Source: an uncultured Lachnospiraceae bacterium (GTDB taxonomy: Bacteria > Bacillota_A > Clostridia > Lachnospirales > Lachnospiraceae). From it: 5,752 nt of DNA. The notes under the pieces are model-generated. The model saw only the letters and a list, made by a program, of their open reading frames with translations. It was not told the DNA's origin and made no database searches. Of the stretch, positions 1 to 5,752 are shown in pieces; within the stretch, counting starts at the first letter, position 1; each line of letters starts with the position of its first letter. A program made the translations under genes and the position numbers. The DNA is taken from NCBI GenBank assembly GCA_902766415.1, contig CACXDR010000122.1:1-5752 (forward strand), read 5' to 3'.

Positions 1-25
1 TACGGCATGCGTTATCTTGGATCGC

Positions 26-45
26 CGCGGCGTTTTCCCGCCGCG
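26..45 (-). terminator. GC-rich hairpin after glmM, no U-tract
   Basis: A perfect 7-bp inverted repeat (CGCGGCG and CGCCGCG) encloses a 6-base loop, GGAAAA on the minus strand, and begins 15 bases after the glmM stop. The following bases (GCGATCCAAG on the minus strand) contain no T-run, so it is not a standard intrinsic terminator. It could be a weak terminator, a 3'-end stabilising hairpin, or chance in GC-rich DNA. Confidence 0.4.
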
Positions 46-60
46 CGGTGACCGGAAGCC

Positions 61-1416
61 TCAGGCCAGGACCAGGCCCTCCTCCTCCATCACCCTGATG
101 ATATAGTCAACGCATTCCTCGCATAGTCGGTCTGTCGCCGCCTCCGCCATCACCCGGACCAGGGGCTCCGTCCCGCTCGCGCGGAGCAGGATCCTCCCGT
201 CGCCGCCAAGCTTCCGCTCCATTTCGGCGACGGCGTCAAGCACTGCCGGATGCTTCTGCGCGCTCTCCTTGTCGGCGACGCGCACGTTCTTAAGGAGCTG
301 CGGATATACCGTCACCTCCGAGACCAGCCTGGAAAGGGGCTGCTTCGCCTCGAGCATGACCTCCATGACCTTCAGCGCGGTCACCATCCCGTCGCCGGTC
401 GTCTCATACTTCGAGAAGATGATATGCCCGGACTGCTCGCCGCCGAGGCGGTGTCCGTTCGCCTGCATGTTCTCGTAGACGTACTTGTCCCCGACCTTCG
501 TCTTCTCGTAGGAGATACCCTCGCGGTCGAAGGCCTTGTAAAGCCCGAAATTCGACATGACCGTCGTGACGACGGTGTTGTTCGCAAGCTCTCCGCAGGA
601 CTTCATGTACTTCCCGCAGATATAAAGGATGAGGTCGCCGTCCACGACGCGCCCGGTGTCGTCCACCGCAAGGCAGCGGTCCGCGTCGCCGTCGAAGGCG
701 AAGCCGATGCTGCATTTCTCACGCTTTACGGTATCCACAAGCCCTTCAATGTGCGTGGAGCCGCACCCCAGGTTGATGTTGGTCCCGTTCGGCTCCGAAT
801 TGATCACGACCGTCTCCGCGCCAAGCGCGTCGAATACGTTCTTCGCGATCTGGGATGCCGAGCCGTTCGCGCAGTCCAGCGCGACCTTATGCCCCTTGAA
901 CGAGCGCGTCGCGAGCTGGATCAGGTGCCCGATATAACGGTTCCTTCCCGCGGAGTAGTCCCGCGTGCGGCCGATCTTATCCCGCACTGCGAAGGGGAGC
1001 TCCGGGATCTTCCCGTCGATATACTCCTCGATCTTCAGGATGACGGACTCCTCCATCTTTTCGCCATTTCCGTTGATCAGCTTGATCCCGTTGTCGTAGA
1101 ACGGGTTGTGGCTCGCGCTGATCATGATCCCGCAGTCGAAATTCTCGCTGCGCACCACATAGGAGACGCTCGGCGTGGGCGTCACGTGAAGAAGGTACGC
1201 GTCCGCGCCGCTCGCCGTAAGGCCCGCCGAAAGCGCGTCCTCGAAAAGATAGCTCGAGCGCCTCGTATCCTTGCCGATCACGACGCGGCAGCACTCCTCC
1301 TTCGGGGACTGGCCGTAATACCAGCCGAGGAACCTGCCCACAAGAAACGCGTGGCGGGGCGTGAGCGTCACGTTCGCCTCGCCGCGGAAACCGTCTGTTC
1401 CGAAATACTTACCCAT
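61..1416 (-). CDS. glmM: Phosphoglucosamine mutase GlmM
   Basis: This cytoplasmic enzyme interconverts glucosamine-6-phosphate and glucosamine-1-phosphate, on the route to UDP-GlcNAc for peptidoglycan and other wall polymers. The 451-residue product has the normal family length and all four alpha-D-phosphohexomutase signatures. These are the catalytic phosphoserine loop SASHNP (Ser102, the same number as in E. coli GlmM), the metal loop DGDADR (Asp242, 244 and 246), the sugar-recognition loop GGEQSGH (325-331) and the C-terminal phosphate-binding loop RASGTEP (412-418). The N-terminus MGKYFGTDGFRG is typical of GlmM rather than of phosphoglucomutase or phosphomannomutase. The ATG is preceded by GGAGAG at good spacing and sits 3 bases after the rfbD stop, so it is the last gene seen in the operon. 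In many Firmicutes glmM lies behind cdaA and cdaR (ybbR); here it follows rhamnose genes, so it could be a second copy. Confidence 0.96.
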   Translation of the reverse strand: MGKYFGTDGFRGEANVTLTPRHAFLVGRFLGWYYGQSPKEECCRVVIGKDTRRSSYLFEDALSAGLTASGADAYLLHVTPTPSVSYVVRSENFDCGIMISASHNPFYDNGIKLINGNGEKMEESVILKIEEYIDGKIPELPFAVRDKIGRTRDYSAGRNRYIGHLIQLATRSFKGHKVALDCANGSASQIAKNVFDALGAETVVINSEPNGTNINLGCGSTHIEGLVDTVKREKCSIGFAFDGDADRCLAVDDTGRVVDGDLILYICGKYMKSCGELANNTVVTTVMSNFGLYKAFDREGISYEKTKVGDKYVYENMQANGHRLGGEQSGHIIFSKYETTGDGMVTALKVMEVMLEAKQPLSRLVSEVTVYPQLLKNVRVADKESAQKHPAVLDAVAEMERKLGGDGRILLRASGTEPLVRVMAEAATDRLCEECVDYIIRVMEEEGLVLA

Positions 1417-1419
1417 TAA

Positions 1420-2346
1420 TTAAAACTCTCCGTCTTTCTTCAGTTCTTCAAGATAACGCCGGAGGGCGTCCTTCCAGTCCGGGAGCGGCCGGAACCCGTT
1501 CTCAGCGAGCTTCGACCGGTCGAGCCGGCTGTTGAACGGACGCGCCGCCTTGGAAAGGCCGTACTCCGCGGTGGTCACCGGGACGACCTTCGTCGTGTAT
1601 CCCGCCTGGCGGAAGATCTCGCAGGTGAAATCGTACCAGGAGATATAGCCGCCCTCGTTCGTCACGTGGTAATAGCCGTACCTGTCCGTCTCCGCCATGT
1701 CGGCGACCAGCCTTGCCAGGTCCAGCGTGTAGGTGGGCGTCCCGATCTGGTCGTTCACGACCCTGACCGTATCGTGGGTCTTCCCGACCTTCAGCATGGT
1801 CCGGATGAAATTCTTCCCGTTCCTGCCGAATACCCACGCGATGCGGACGATATAGAACTTTTCAAGAAGCGCGCTCACGGCCTTCTCGCCGTCGAGCTTC
1901 GACTGCCCGTATACGGACAGCGGCGCGTAATCCCTGCAGTCCGGCTTCCAGGGCTCCGTGCCCTGCCCGTTGAACACGTAGTCCGTGCTGAAATAGATGA
2001 GCTTCGCGTCGAGCTCCTTCGCCATGCGGGCGATGTTCGCCGTCCCGTCCACGTTGATCGCCCTGACCTTCGCGAGATTCTCCGGCTCCTCGGCGGCATC
2101 CACCGCGGTCCAGGCCGCGCAGTGCACGACCACGTCCGGACGGATCTCCGAAAGCGCCCTCCGGACCGCGTCCGCGTCCGTGATGTCCAGCGGAACGTAC
2201 GGCATGGACGTGACGGGCGTCCCGTCCATAAGGCCGCTGTATGCCGGGGCGATATCCGACCCGACTCCCTCGATGCCGCGCGCGTAAAGCTCGTTCATGA
2301 CGTCATGCCCGAGCTGCCCGCCGACACCGGTCACAAATACCTTCAT
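1420..2346 (-). CDS. rfbD: dTDP-4-dehydrorhamnose reductase RfbD/RmlD
   Basis: This enzyme makes dTDP-L-rhamnose by NAD(P)H-dependent reduction of dTDP-4-dehydro-L-rhamnose, the last step of the pathway, in the cytoplasm. The 308-residue protein is an extended short-chain dehydrogenase. It has an N-terminal Rossmann nucleotide-binding motif (TGVGGQLG, 6-13), the STDYVF segment (120-125), the catalytic YGQSK motif (Tyr146, Lys150) and the ARPFNSRLD segment (268-276) characteristic of RmlD. Residues about 31-50, between the second strand and the PLDITD segment, look slightly longer than in enterobacterial RmlD; by memory this is common in clostridial members. No epimerase domain is fused to it. 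The start is supported by AGGAG 7 bases upstream. It lies 18 bases after rfbB, and its last codons carry the ribosome-binding site of glmM. Function assignment is firm; the physiological sugar depends on an RmlC supplied from elsewhere. Confidence 0.95.
   Translation of the reverse strand: MKVFVTGVGGQLGHDVMNELYARGIEGVGSDIAPAYSGLMDGTPVTSMPYVPLDITDADAVRRALSEIRPDVVVHCAAWTAVDAAEEPENLAKVRAINVDGTANIARMAKELDAKLIYFSTDYVFNGQGTEPWKPDCRDYAPLSVYGQSKLDGEKAVSALLEKFYIVRIAWVFGRNGKNFIRTMLKVGKTHDTVRVVNDQIGTPTYTLDLARLVADMAETDRYGYYHVTNEGGYISWYDFTCEIFRQAGYTTKVVPVTTAEYGLSKAARPFNSRLDRSKLAENGFRPLPDWKDALRRYLEELKKDGEF
1426..1431 (-). promoter_or_regulatory. glmM ribosome-binding site inside the end of rfbD
   Basis: GGAGAG on the minus strand, 9 bases before the glmM ATG and within the last codons of rfbD (DGEF). 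The junction reads TAATTAATG, so stop and start are 3 bases apart and ribosomes ending rfbD could re-initiate on glmM. Confidence 0.75.
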
Positions 2347-2353
2347 AATACAA

Positions 2354-2358
2354 CTCCT
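2354..2358 (-). promoter_or_regulatory. Ribosome-binding site of rfbD
   Basis: AGGAG on the minus strand, 7 bases before the rfbD ATG, within the 18-base gap after the rfbB stop. It confirms the chosen start. Confidence 0.75.
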
Positions 2359-2364
2359 GTATGC

Positions 2365-3405
2365 TTACCTGACCTTGCCCAGGTTCTCGCGGTCAGAGTA
2401 CATTTTCTCGTAATAGTTCTGGTATTCCCCGCTGATGATCTCCTCCCACCAGTCGCGGTGCGCGAGATACCAGCTGATGGTCTTTTTGATGCCGTCGGTG
2501 AACTTCGTCTCCGGCAGCCATCCAAGCTCGTTGTGGATCTTGGTCGGGTCGATGGCGTAGCGCATGTCGTGCCCCTTACGGTCCGCGACGTGCGTGATCA
2601 GGCTCTCGGGCTTCCCGAGCTCCCTGCATATCAGCTTAACGATGTCGATGTTCCGCATCTCGTTGTGGCCGCCGACGTTGTAGACCTCCCCGACCCGTCC
2701 GTTCCGGATGATCAGGTCGATCGCGCGGCAGTGGTCCTCGACATACAGCCAGTCGCGGACGTTCAGCCCCTCCCCGTAGACCGGGAGCGGCTTGTCATTC
2801 AGCGCGTTCGCGATCATGAGCGGGATCAGCTTCTCCGGGAAATGGTACGGCCCGTAGTTGTTGGAGCAGCGGCTGATGGTCACCGGCAGCCCGTAGGTGC
2901 GGTGGTACGCCATCACGAACAGGTCAGCCGACGCCTTCGCGGACGAATAGGGGCTTGAGGTATGGAGCGGGGTCTCCTCCGTAAAGAAAAGGTCCGGGCG
3001 GTCCAGCGGCAGGTCGCCGTACACCTCGTCCGTCGACACCTGGTGGTACCGCTTGATCCCGTAGGTGCGGCAGGCATCCAGAAGCGTCGTGGTGCCCACC
3101 ACATTGGTCCGGACGAAGATGCCCGGATCCGTGATGGACCGGTCCACATGGGACTCCGCGGCGAAATTCACGACCACGTCCGGCTTCTCCTCTTCAAAGA
3201 GGCGGAAAATGAATTCGCGGTCCGCGATATCGCCCTTCACGAAACGGTAGTTCGGGGCGTCCTCCACCGGCTTAAGGCTCTCCAGGTTCCCGGCATAGGT
3301 CAGGAGGTCCAGGTTCAGGATCTCGTCCTCCGGGTGATTCTTCACTTCATACTGCACAAAATTGCAGCCGATAAAACCGGCTCCGCCGGTCACCAGGATC
3401 TTCAT
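2365..3405 (-). CDS. rfbB: dTDP-glucose 4,6-dehydratase RfbB/RmlB
   Basis: This enzyme converts dTDP-glucose to dTDP-4-dehydro-6-deoxyglucose using bound NAD+, the second step of dTDP-rhamnose synthesis and a branch point to other deoxysugars. The 346-residue product has the usual length. It shows the Rossmann glycine motif GGAGFIG (7-13), the AAESHVDRSI segment (82-91), the catalytic STDEVYGD segment (Thr125, Asp126, Glu127) and YSSAK (Tyr153, Lys157). The SRCSNNYGPYHFPEKLIP region (178-195) is diagnostic of RmlB rather than of UDP-glucose 4-epimerase. MKILVTGGAGFIG is the expected N-terminus, and an AAGGAG site lies 12 bases upstream of the ATG, a slightly long spacing. Unlike its tightly packed neighbours, it is separated from rfbA by an unusual purine-rich 141-base spacer. 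Confidence 0.97.
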   Translation of the reverse strand: MKILVTGGAGFIGCNFVQYEVKNHPEDEILNLDLLTYAGNLESLKPVEDAPNYRFVKGDIADREFIFRLFEEEKPDVVVNFAAESHVDRSITDPGIFVRTNVVGTTTLLDACRTYGIKRYHQVSTDEVYGDLPLDRPDLFFTEETPLHTSSPYSSAKASADLFVMAYHRTYGLPVTISRCSNNYGPYHFPEKLIPLMIANALNDKPLPVYGEGLNVRDWLYVEDHCRAIDLIIRNGRVGEVYNVGGHNEMRNIDIVKLICRELGKPESLITHVADRKGHDMRYAIDPTKIHNELGWLPETKFTDGIKKTISWYLAHRDWWEEIISGEYQNYYEKMYSDRENLGKVR

Positions 3406-3417
3406 GTATCCAGTGTT

Positions 3418-3423
3418 CTCCTT
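3418..3423 (-). promoter_or_regulatory. Ribosome-binding site of rfbB
   Basis: AAGGAG on the minus strand, 12 bases before the rfbB ATG, at the downstream end of the purine-rich spacer. An AT-rich stretch (TTAAAATAAA) lies just upstream, which may keep the site unstructured. Confidence 0.7.
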
Positions 3424-3490
3424 TATTTTAATTCCGGTCCCGGTTTCCGTTCCCGGTATTCGTTCCTTGTTTCCGTTTCTTGCTTCTGTT

Positions 3491-3530
3491 CTTTGCTTCC
3501 GCTGCCTGTTCCTTGCTTCCGCTGCCTGTT
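3491..3530. repeat. Tandem duplication, two 20-bp units
   Basis: Units 3491-3510 and 3511-3530 are identical at 19 of 20 positions, differing only at the second base (T versus C on the plus strand). Weaker related words (TGCTTC at 3481, CGTTCC at 3448, 3461 and 3531, TCCCGGT at 3438 and 3451) suggest that the whole spacer grew by slippage or repeated duplication. Confidence 0.9.
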
Positions 3531-3546
3531 CGTTCCGTCCCCTGTC

Positions 3547-4440
3547 TTACTTCCTCGTGATGCGGTCGATATACTTGCCGTCGATCACGTCCTTCAAGTA
3601 CTTGCCGTACTCGTTCTTCTTCATGCTCTCGTAGGCCTTCAGCACCTCTTCGCGGGTGATCCAGCCGTTTAAGTAGGCCAGTTCCTCCAGGCAGGCGATC
3701 TTCCGGTGCTGGTGGTTCTCCACCGTATAGACGAAATTCGTGGCCTCGACCAGAGAATCGTGCGTCCCGGTATCAAGCCAGGTAAAGCCCTGCCCCAGAA
3801 GCTCGACGGTCAGCTCGCCCTGCTCGAGGTATATGCGGTTGAGGTCCGTGATCTCGAGCTCGCCCCGCTTGCTGGGCTTCAGGCTCTTCGCGTACTCCAC
3901 CACACGGTTGTCGTAGAAATAGAGGCCCGTCACGCAGTAATTGGACTTCGGCTTCTCCGGCTTCTCCTCGATGGAGATTGCCTTTCCTTCCGAGTCGAAT
4001 TCCACGATGCCGAAGCGCTCCGGATCGTCCACATAATAACCGAACACCGTCGCGCCCTTCTCCCGGGCGGCGGCATCCTGCAGCTGCTTCCTGAGACCGT
4101 GCCCAGCGAAAATATTGTCCCCCAGGATCATAGCCACCCTGTCGGACCCGATGAACTCGTCGCCCAGGATAAATGCCTGCGCAAGGCCGTCCGGACTCGG
4201 CTGGACCTTGTAGGAGAGCTCCAGACCGAAATCGTGCCCGTCCCCGAGGAGAGCCTGGAACCGGGGCGTGTCATCGGGGGTCGAGATGATCAGGATCTCA
4301 CGGATCCCCGCCATCATCAGGACCGACAGCGGATAATAGATCATCGGCTTGTCGTAGATCGGCAGAAGCTGCTTGCTGGTCACCTTGGTCAGCGGGTACA
4401 GCCTTGTTCCGGAACCTCCGGCCAGAACGATTCCCTTCAT
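3547..4440 (-). CDS. rfbA: Glucose-1-phosphate thymidylyltransferase RfbA/RmlA
   Basis: This enzyme joins glucose-1-phosphate and dTTP to give dTDP-glucose and pyrophosphate, the committed first step, usually feedback-inhibited by dTDP-rhamnose. The 297-residue protein has the normal length of the short RmlA class. It carries the nucleotide-binding signature [13 protein letters not shown] (6-18) followed by SKQLLP (Lys23), the [14 protein letters not shown] substrate segment (77-90), the metal-binding LGDN (Asp108), the EEKP motif (158-161) and WLDTGTH (Asp223, second metal ligand by family knowledge). The C-terminal helical part [11 protein letters not shown] (251-261) is also typical of RmlA. 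Its ATG overlaps the sortase stop as ATGA, and its AGGAGG ribosome-binding site lies inside the sortase reading frame, so the two are probably translationally coupled. The stop is followed by a long purine-rich spacer. Confidence 0.97.
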   Translation of the reverse strand: MKGIVLAGGSGTRLYPLTKVTSKQLLPIYDKPMIYYPLSVLMMAGIREILIISTPDDTPRFQALLGDGHDFGLELSYKVQPSPDGLAQAFILGDEFIGSDRVAMILGDNIFAGHGLRKQLQDAAAREKGATVFGYYVDDPERFGIVEFDSEGKAISIEEKPEKPKSNYCVTGLYFYDNRVVEYAKSLKPSKRGELEITDLNRIYLEQGELTVELLGQGFTWLDTGTHDSLVEATNFVYTVENHQHRKIACLEELAYLNGWITREEVLKAYESMKKNEYGKYLKDVIDGKYIDRITRK

Positions 4441-5312
4441 ATCCCATCCTCCTCGTTTATGTCTTCATTGATCCGCGTACTGCCCGTGATCACTTCCGCA
4501 CCGTCCTCTCCCGCCGTGTCCGGCACATACGCCGACGGAGGTATGGGATCCCCGAACGGATCCACCTCATAGCAGTAAAGGATCGTCCTGGCGTCACGGA
4601 ATTCGTAGGAACAGGTGACCAGCGAAAACAGCCGGTCGACGCCCTGCGGGGGAACCTCCCGGAAACTGCAGTCCCTGGTCATCAGATCCACGTACGCATT
4701 GAACTCGAACCGGTCCGCGAAGACCGTCCGCTGCTTCTCCGTATCCGAATTCGTGTAGAGGCATGCCATCGTCTTCAGCACGTACGTATGATCCGGCGTA
4801 TACAGGTACACCTTCCGGTGCTCCCGGAAGTATTCCTCGTTCTTGAAATCACAGATGGGCGTCATCATCGTGCCGTCCTTCTTGTGATGTCCGTAGATCA
4901 GGTTCTGGAGGCACGAAAAATCCCTCTTGTCCTCCCCGTCGAGAAAGATCCCGTCGTAAGAGCCGCCCCTCCGGTCGACATCATGGTTGAGGTAGTAGTA
5001 ATTATCCGCCTCTCTCCAGAGGACCGGGTAATTCACCACCGTTCCCGGAATATACAGCCATGCGGCCACGTCGGGGTTCCGCGCTTCCAGCGCCGCGAAG
5101 TCAATCGACCGCTCCGCGAAAATGTCCCGGAGGGCCCTGAGGTTCCCCGGCTCTTCGGGGCCGCCGGTTTCCGGTTCCGTCTCCCCGGCGTTCATGTCCA
5201 TGGCCATCTCCCGGTACTTCCGGATATGTGCTTCCCTCTCCCACAGCTTATAACCGCAGAGGACTGAACACACCAGGATGACCAGCAGTGCGAAAATGTG
5301 CCGCGATTTCAT
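4437..5312 (-). CDS. Class B sortase, membrane-anchored cysteine transpeptidase
   Basis: Sortases cleave a C-terminal sorting signal on secreted proteins and attach them to the wall or to pilin subunits on the outer face of the membrane. The 291-residue protein starts with a short basic segment (MKSRH) and a hydrophobic helix at about 6-21, an uncleaved N-terminal anchor. A charged linker follows (about 25-68), then the catalytic domain (about 69-250). Sortase residues are all visible: His142 in NLIYGHH, Cys234 in [10 protein letters not shown], and Arg242 in DARTIL. The segments [19 protein letters not shown] and NYYYLNHD resemble class B enzymes, and the gap between the catalytic His and Cys is longer than in class A. 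A 41-residue acidic tail (251-291) extends past the last predicted strand. A purine-rich AGGAGAAGG site precedes the ATG. No sorting-signal substrate is seen in the window, so the target is unknown; the subclass is an inference from motif pattern. Confidence 0.92.
   Translation of the reverse strand: MKSRHIFALLVILVCSVLCGYKLWEREAHIRKYREMAMDMNAGETEPETGGPEEPGNLRALRDIFAERSIDFAALEARNPDVAAWLYIPGTVVNYPVLWREADNYYYLNHDVDRRGGSYDGIFLDGEDKRDFSCLQNLIYGHHKKDGTMMTPICDFKNEEYFREHRKVYLYTPDHTYVLKTMACLYTNSDTEKQRTVFADRFEFNAYVDLMTRDCSFREVPPQGVDRLFSLVTCSYEFRDARTILYCYEVDPFGDPIPPSAYVPDTAGEDGAEVITGSTRINEDINEEDGI
4448..4453 (-). promoter_or_regulatory. rfbA ribosome-binding site inside the sortase frame
   Basis: AGGAGG on the minus strand lies 7 bases before the rfbA ATG. 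The same bases encode part of the sortase C-terminal residues EEDG. With the ATGA stop-start overlap at 4437-4440 this is a classic layout for translational coupling. Confidence 0.85.
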
Positions 5313-5327
5313 GTACGGTATCTACCT

Positions 5328-5333
5328 TCTCCT
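5328..5333 (-). promoter_or_regulatory. Ribosome-binding site of the sortase gene
   Basis: The minus strand reads AGGAGAAGG over 5325-5333, which offers AGGAGA at 15 bases or GAAGG at 12 bases before the ATG. The spacing is long but the site is strong and no better in-frame start is present. It supports beginning the protein at the basic residues just before the membrane helix. Confidence 0.6.
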
Positions 5334-5356
5334 GTCCCGGCAGGTATCCGTGCCTT

Positions 5357-5373
5357 CTCCGGAAACACCGGAG
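5357..5373. repeat. Short inverted repeat between the ATP-grasp gene and the sortase
   Basis: CTCCGG and CCGGAG form a perfect 6-bp stem with a 5-base loop in the 106-base gap. No T-run follows on either strand, so a terminator call is weak. It could fold in the sortase leader if transcription starts upstream of it. Confidence 0.35.
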
Positions 5374-5418
5374 CCCGGGTCCTGACAGCCCGCGCCGCAT
5401 GGAATGCCCGCAGTATAA

Positions 5419-5752
5419 TCATTTAAGTTTACCATACTTTCCGCTGTTCGTCACCACTTCCACGTATTTTCGGGCGATCCAGCAGTCTTTCGCAGGGTTC
5501 TCCTCCGGCAGCACACGCGCCCCACCGGATTCCGTCCCGCCGAAGACTGCGATATGGTGCCCCACCACATCGAAGCCCGCCGTGACGCTGAAACCGGTGC
5601 CCCCGGCAAAACGCGGGTTCACCTCCATGAAATAGTAAGTCCCTTCTTCCGTATGGATGAACTCTATATTCACGCAGCCCAGGATCCCGAAGAGGTCCGC
5701 GATCCGCTTCACAGCTTCCTCCAGCACCCGGTCCCGATAGACCAGGACGGAA
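5419..5752 (-). CDS. ATP-grasp ligase, C-terminal part (5' end beyond window)
   Basis: Only the last 111 codons are present; the frame stays open through the right edge. A GTG at 5725-5727 could be taken for a start, but the frame continues upstream (SVLVYRDR before VLEEAVKRI), so that codon is more likely an internal valine. The visible part carries the end of an ATP-grasp fold: a strand NIEFIH, then the metal- and ATP-binding motif MEVNPRFAGGTG, closest in style to the carbamoyl-phosphate synthase large subunit (E-x-N-P-R-x-x-G). The family forms amide or ester bonds through an acyl-phosphate. The following GFDVVGHHIAVFGG helix region and a short charged C-terminus (WIARKYVEVVTNSGKYGKLK) are consistent with stand-alone ATP-grasp proteins often found in polysaccharide loci. 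The substrate cannot be told from this fragment. It ends 106 bases before the sortase on the same strand. Confidence 0.85.
   Translation of the reverse strand, partial: SVLVYRDRVLEEAVKRIADLFGILGCVNIEFIHTEEGTYYFMEVNPRFAGGTGFSVTAGFDVVGHHIAVFGGTESGGARVLPEENPAKDCWIARKYVEVVTNSGKYGKLK

Larger units (their letters stand above)
3406..3546 (-). other. Purine-rich, U-depleted spacer between rfbA and rfbB
   Basis: This 141-base gap is the only large one inside the rfbA-glmM block. From 3431 to 3546 about 78% of the message-strand bases are purines by my count (25 purines on the plus strand out of 116). From 3459 to 3548 the plus strand has no A at all, so the transcript has no U for 90 bases. It is built of short recurring words such as GGAAC, GGAAGCA and ACCGGGA. 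I see no hairpin with a U-run, no coding potential on the minus strand, and no convincing promoter. Confidence 0.85.

Noticed and set aside
250..1419. 389-codon open frame on the plus strand opposite glmM
   Set aside because: It is antisense to a gene with all GlmM motifs. Its composition (Arg, Val, Asp, Leu, His) is what GC-rich codons give when read on the other strand, and it has no recognisable domain.
1666..2958. 430-codon open frame on the plus strand across rfbD and rfbB
   Set aside because: It spans two well-supported genes and their junction on the other strand, shows the same Arg/Val/Asp/Leu-rich shadow composition and has no motif.
3425..3430. TAAAAT as a -10 box for rfbB
   Set aside because: It directly abuts the rfbB ribosome-binding site, so a transcript starting from it would begin at or inside that site, and no -35 is visible in the purine-rich DNA upstream.
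3362..3634. 90-codon plus-strand frame across the rfbA-rfbB spacer
   Set aside because: It stays open mainly because the spacer has almost no A on this strand, which removes all stop codons. Its protein is a low-complexity run of Phe, Leu, Pro, Val and Ser.
3706..5267. Plus-strand open frames opposite rfbA and the sortase (3706-4572, 4404-5267)
   Set aside because: They are shadows of conserved minus-strand genes, with no recognisable domain and biased composition.
5253..5270. Lipoprotein signal in the sortase N-terminus (cysteines 15 and 19)
   Set aside because: The residues before either cysteine do not fit a lipobox, which needs a small residue at -1. The layout fits an uncleaved membrane anchor, as in other sortases.
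5725..5727. GTG as the start of a small 102-residue protein
   Set aside because: The frame continues upstream to the window edge with plausible sequence, and the ATP-grasp motif needs the missing N-terminal domains. It is better read as an internal valine.

Overview
The window is a compact cell-envelope gene cluster from what looks like a high-GC Gram-positive bacterium. A Clostridia member, for example of the Lachnospiraceae or Oscillospiraceae, is my inference. The pointers are a class B sortase (typical of Firmicutes), strong purine-rich Shine-Dalgarno sites of the AGGAG type before every complete gene, and GC-rich codons throughout. Taxonomy cannot be fixed from the sequence alone. All six genes lie on the minus strand, so transcription runs from the right end of the window to the left.

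In order of transcription: (1) the C-terminal end of an ATP-grasp ligase, cut by the right edge (5419-5752). (2) After a 106-base gap, a membrane-anchored class B sortase (4437-5312). (3) rfbA/rmlA, glucose-1-phosphate thymidylyltransferase (3547-4440), which overlaps the sortase stop by 4 bases (ATGA). (4) After a 141-base, purine-rich, almost U-free spacer with a 20-bp tandem duplication, rfbB/rmlB, dTDP-glucose 4,6-dehydratase (2365-3405). (5) After 18 bases, rfbD/rmlD, dTDP-4-dehydrorhamnose reductase (1420-2346). (6) After 3 bases, glmM, phosphoglucosamine mutase (61-1416). A GC-rich hairpin without a U-tract follows glmM. The five complete genes show intact active-site motifs and no frameshifts.

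Together, RfbA, RfbB and RfbD give three of the four steps from glucose-1-phosphate to dTDP-L-rhamnose. The 3,5-epimerase RfbC/RmlC is not in the window. GlmM makes glucosamine-1-phosphate for UDP-GlcNAc, so the cluster supplies two kinds of activated sugar for wall or surface polysaccharide. The sortase, which covalently attaches surface proteins, is translationally coupled to the first sugar gene. This suggests that protein anchoring and rhamnose supply are expressed together.

I found no RNA genes, insertion sequences, CRISPR arrays or attachment sites. The window is mostly recognisable, conserved biochemistry. The points worth a second look are the gene grouping (sortase with rml genes and glmM), the missing rmlC, and the odd rfbA-rfbB spacer. 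I do not see clear evidence of a wholly new system.
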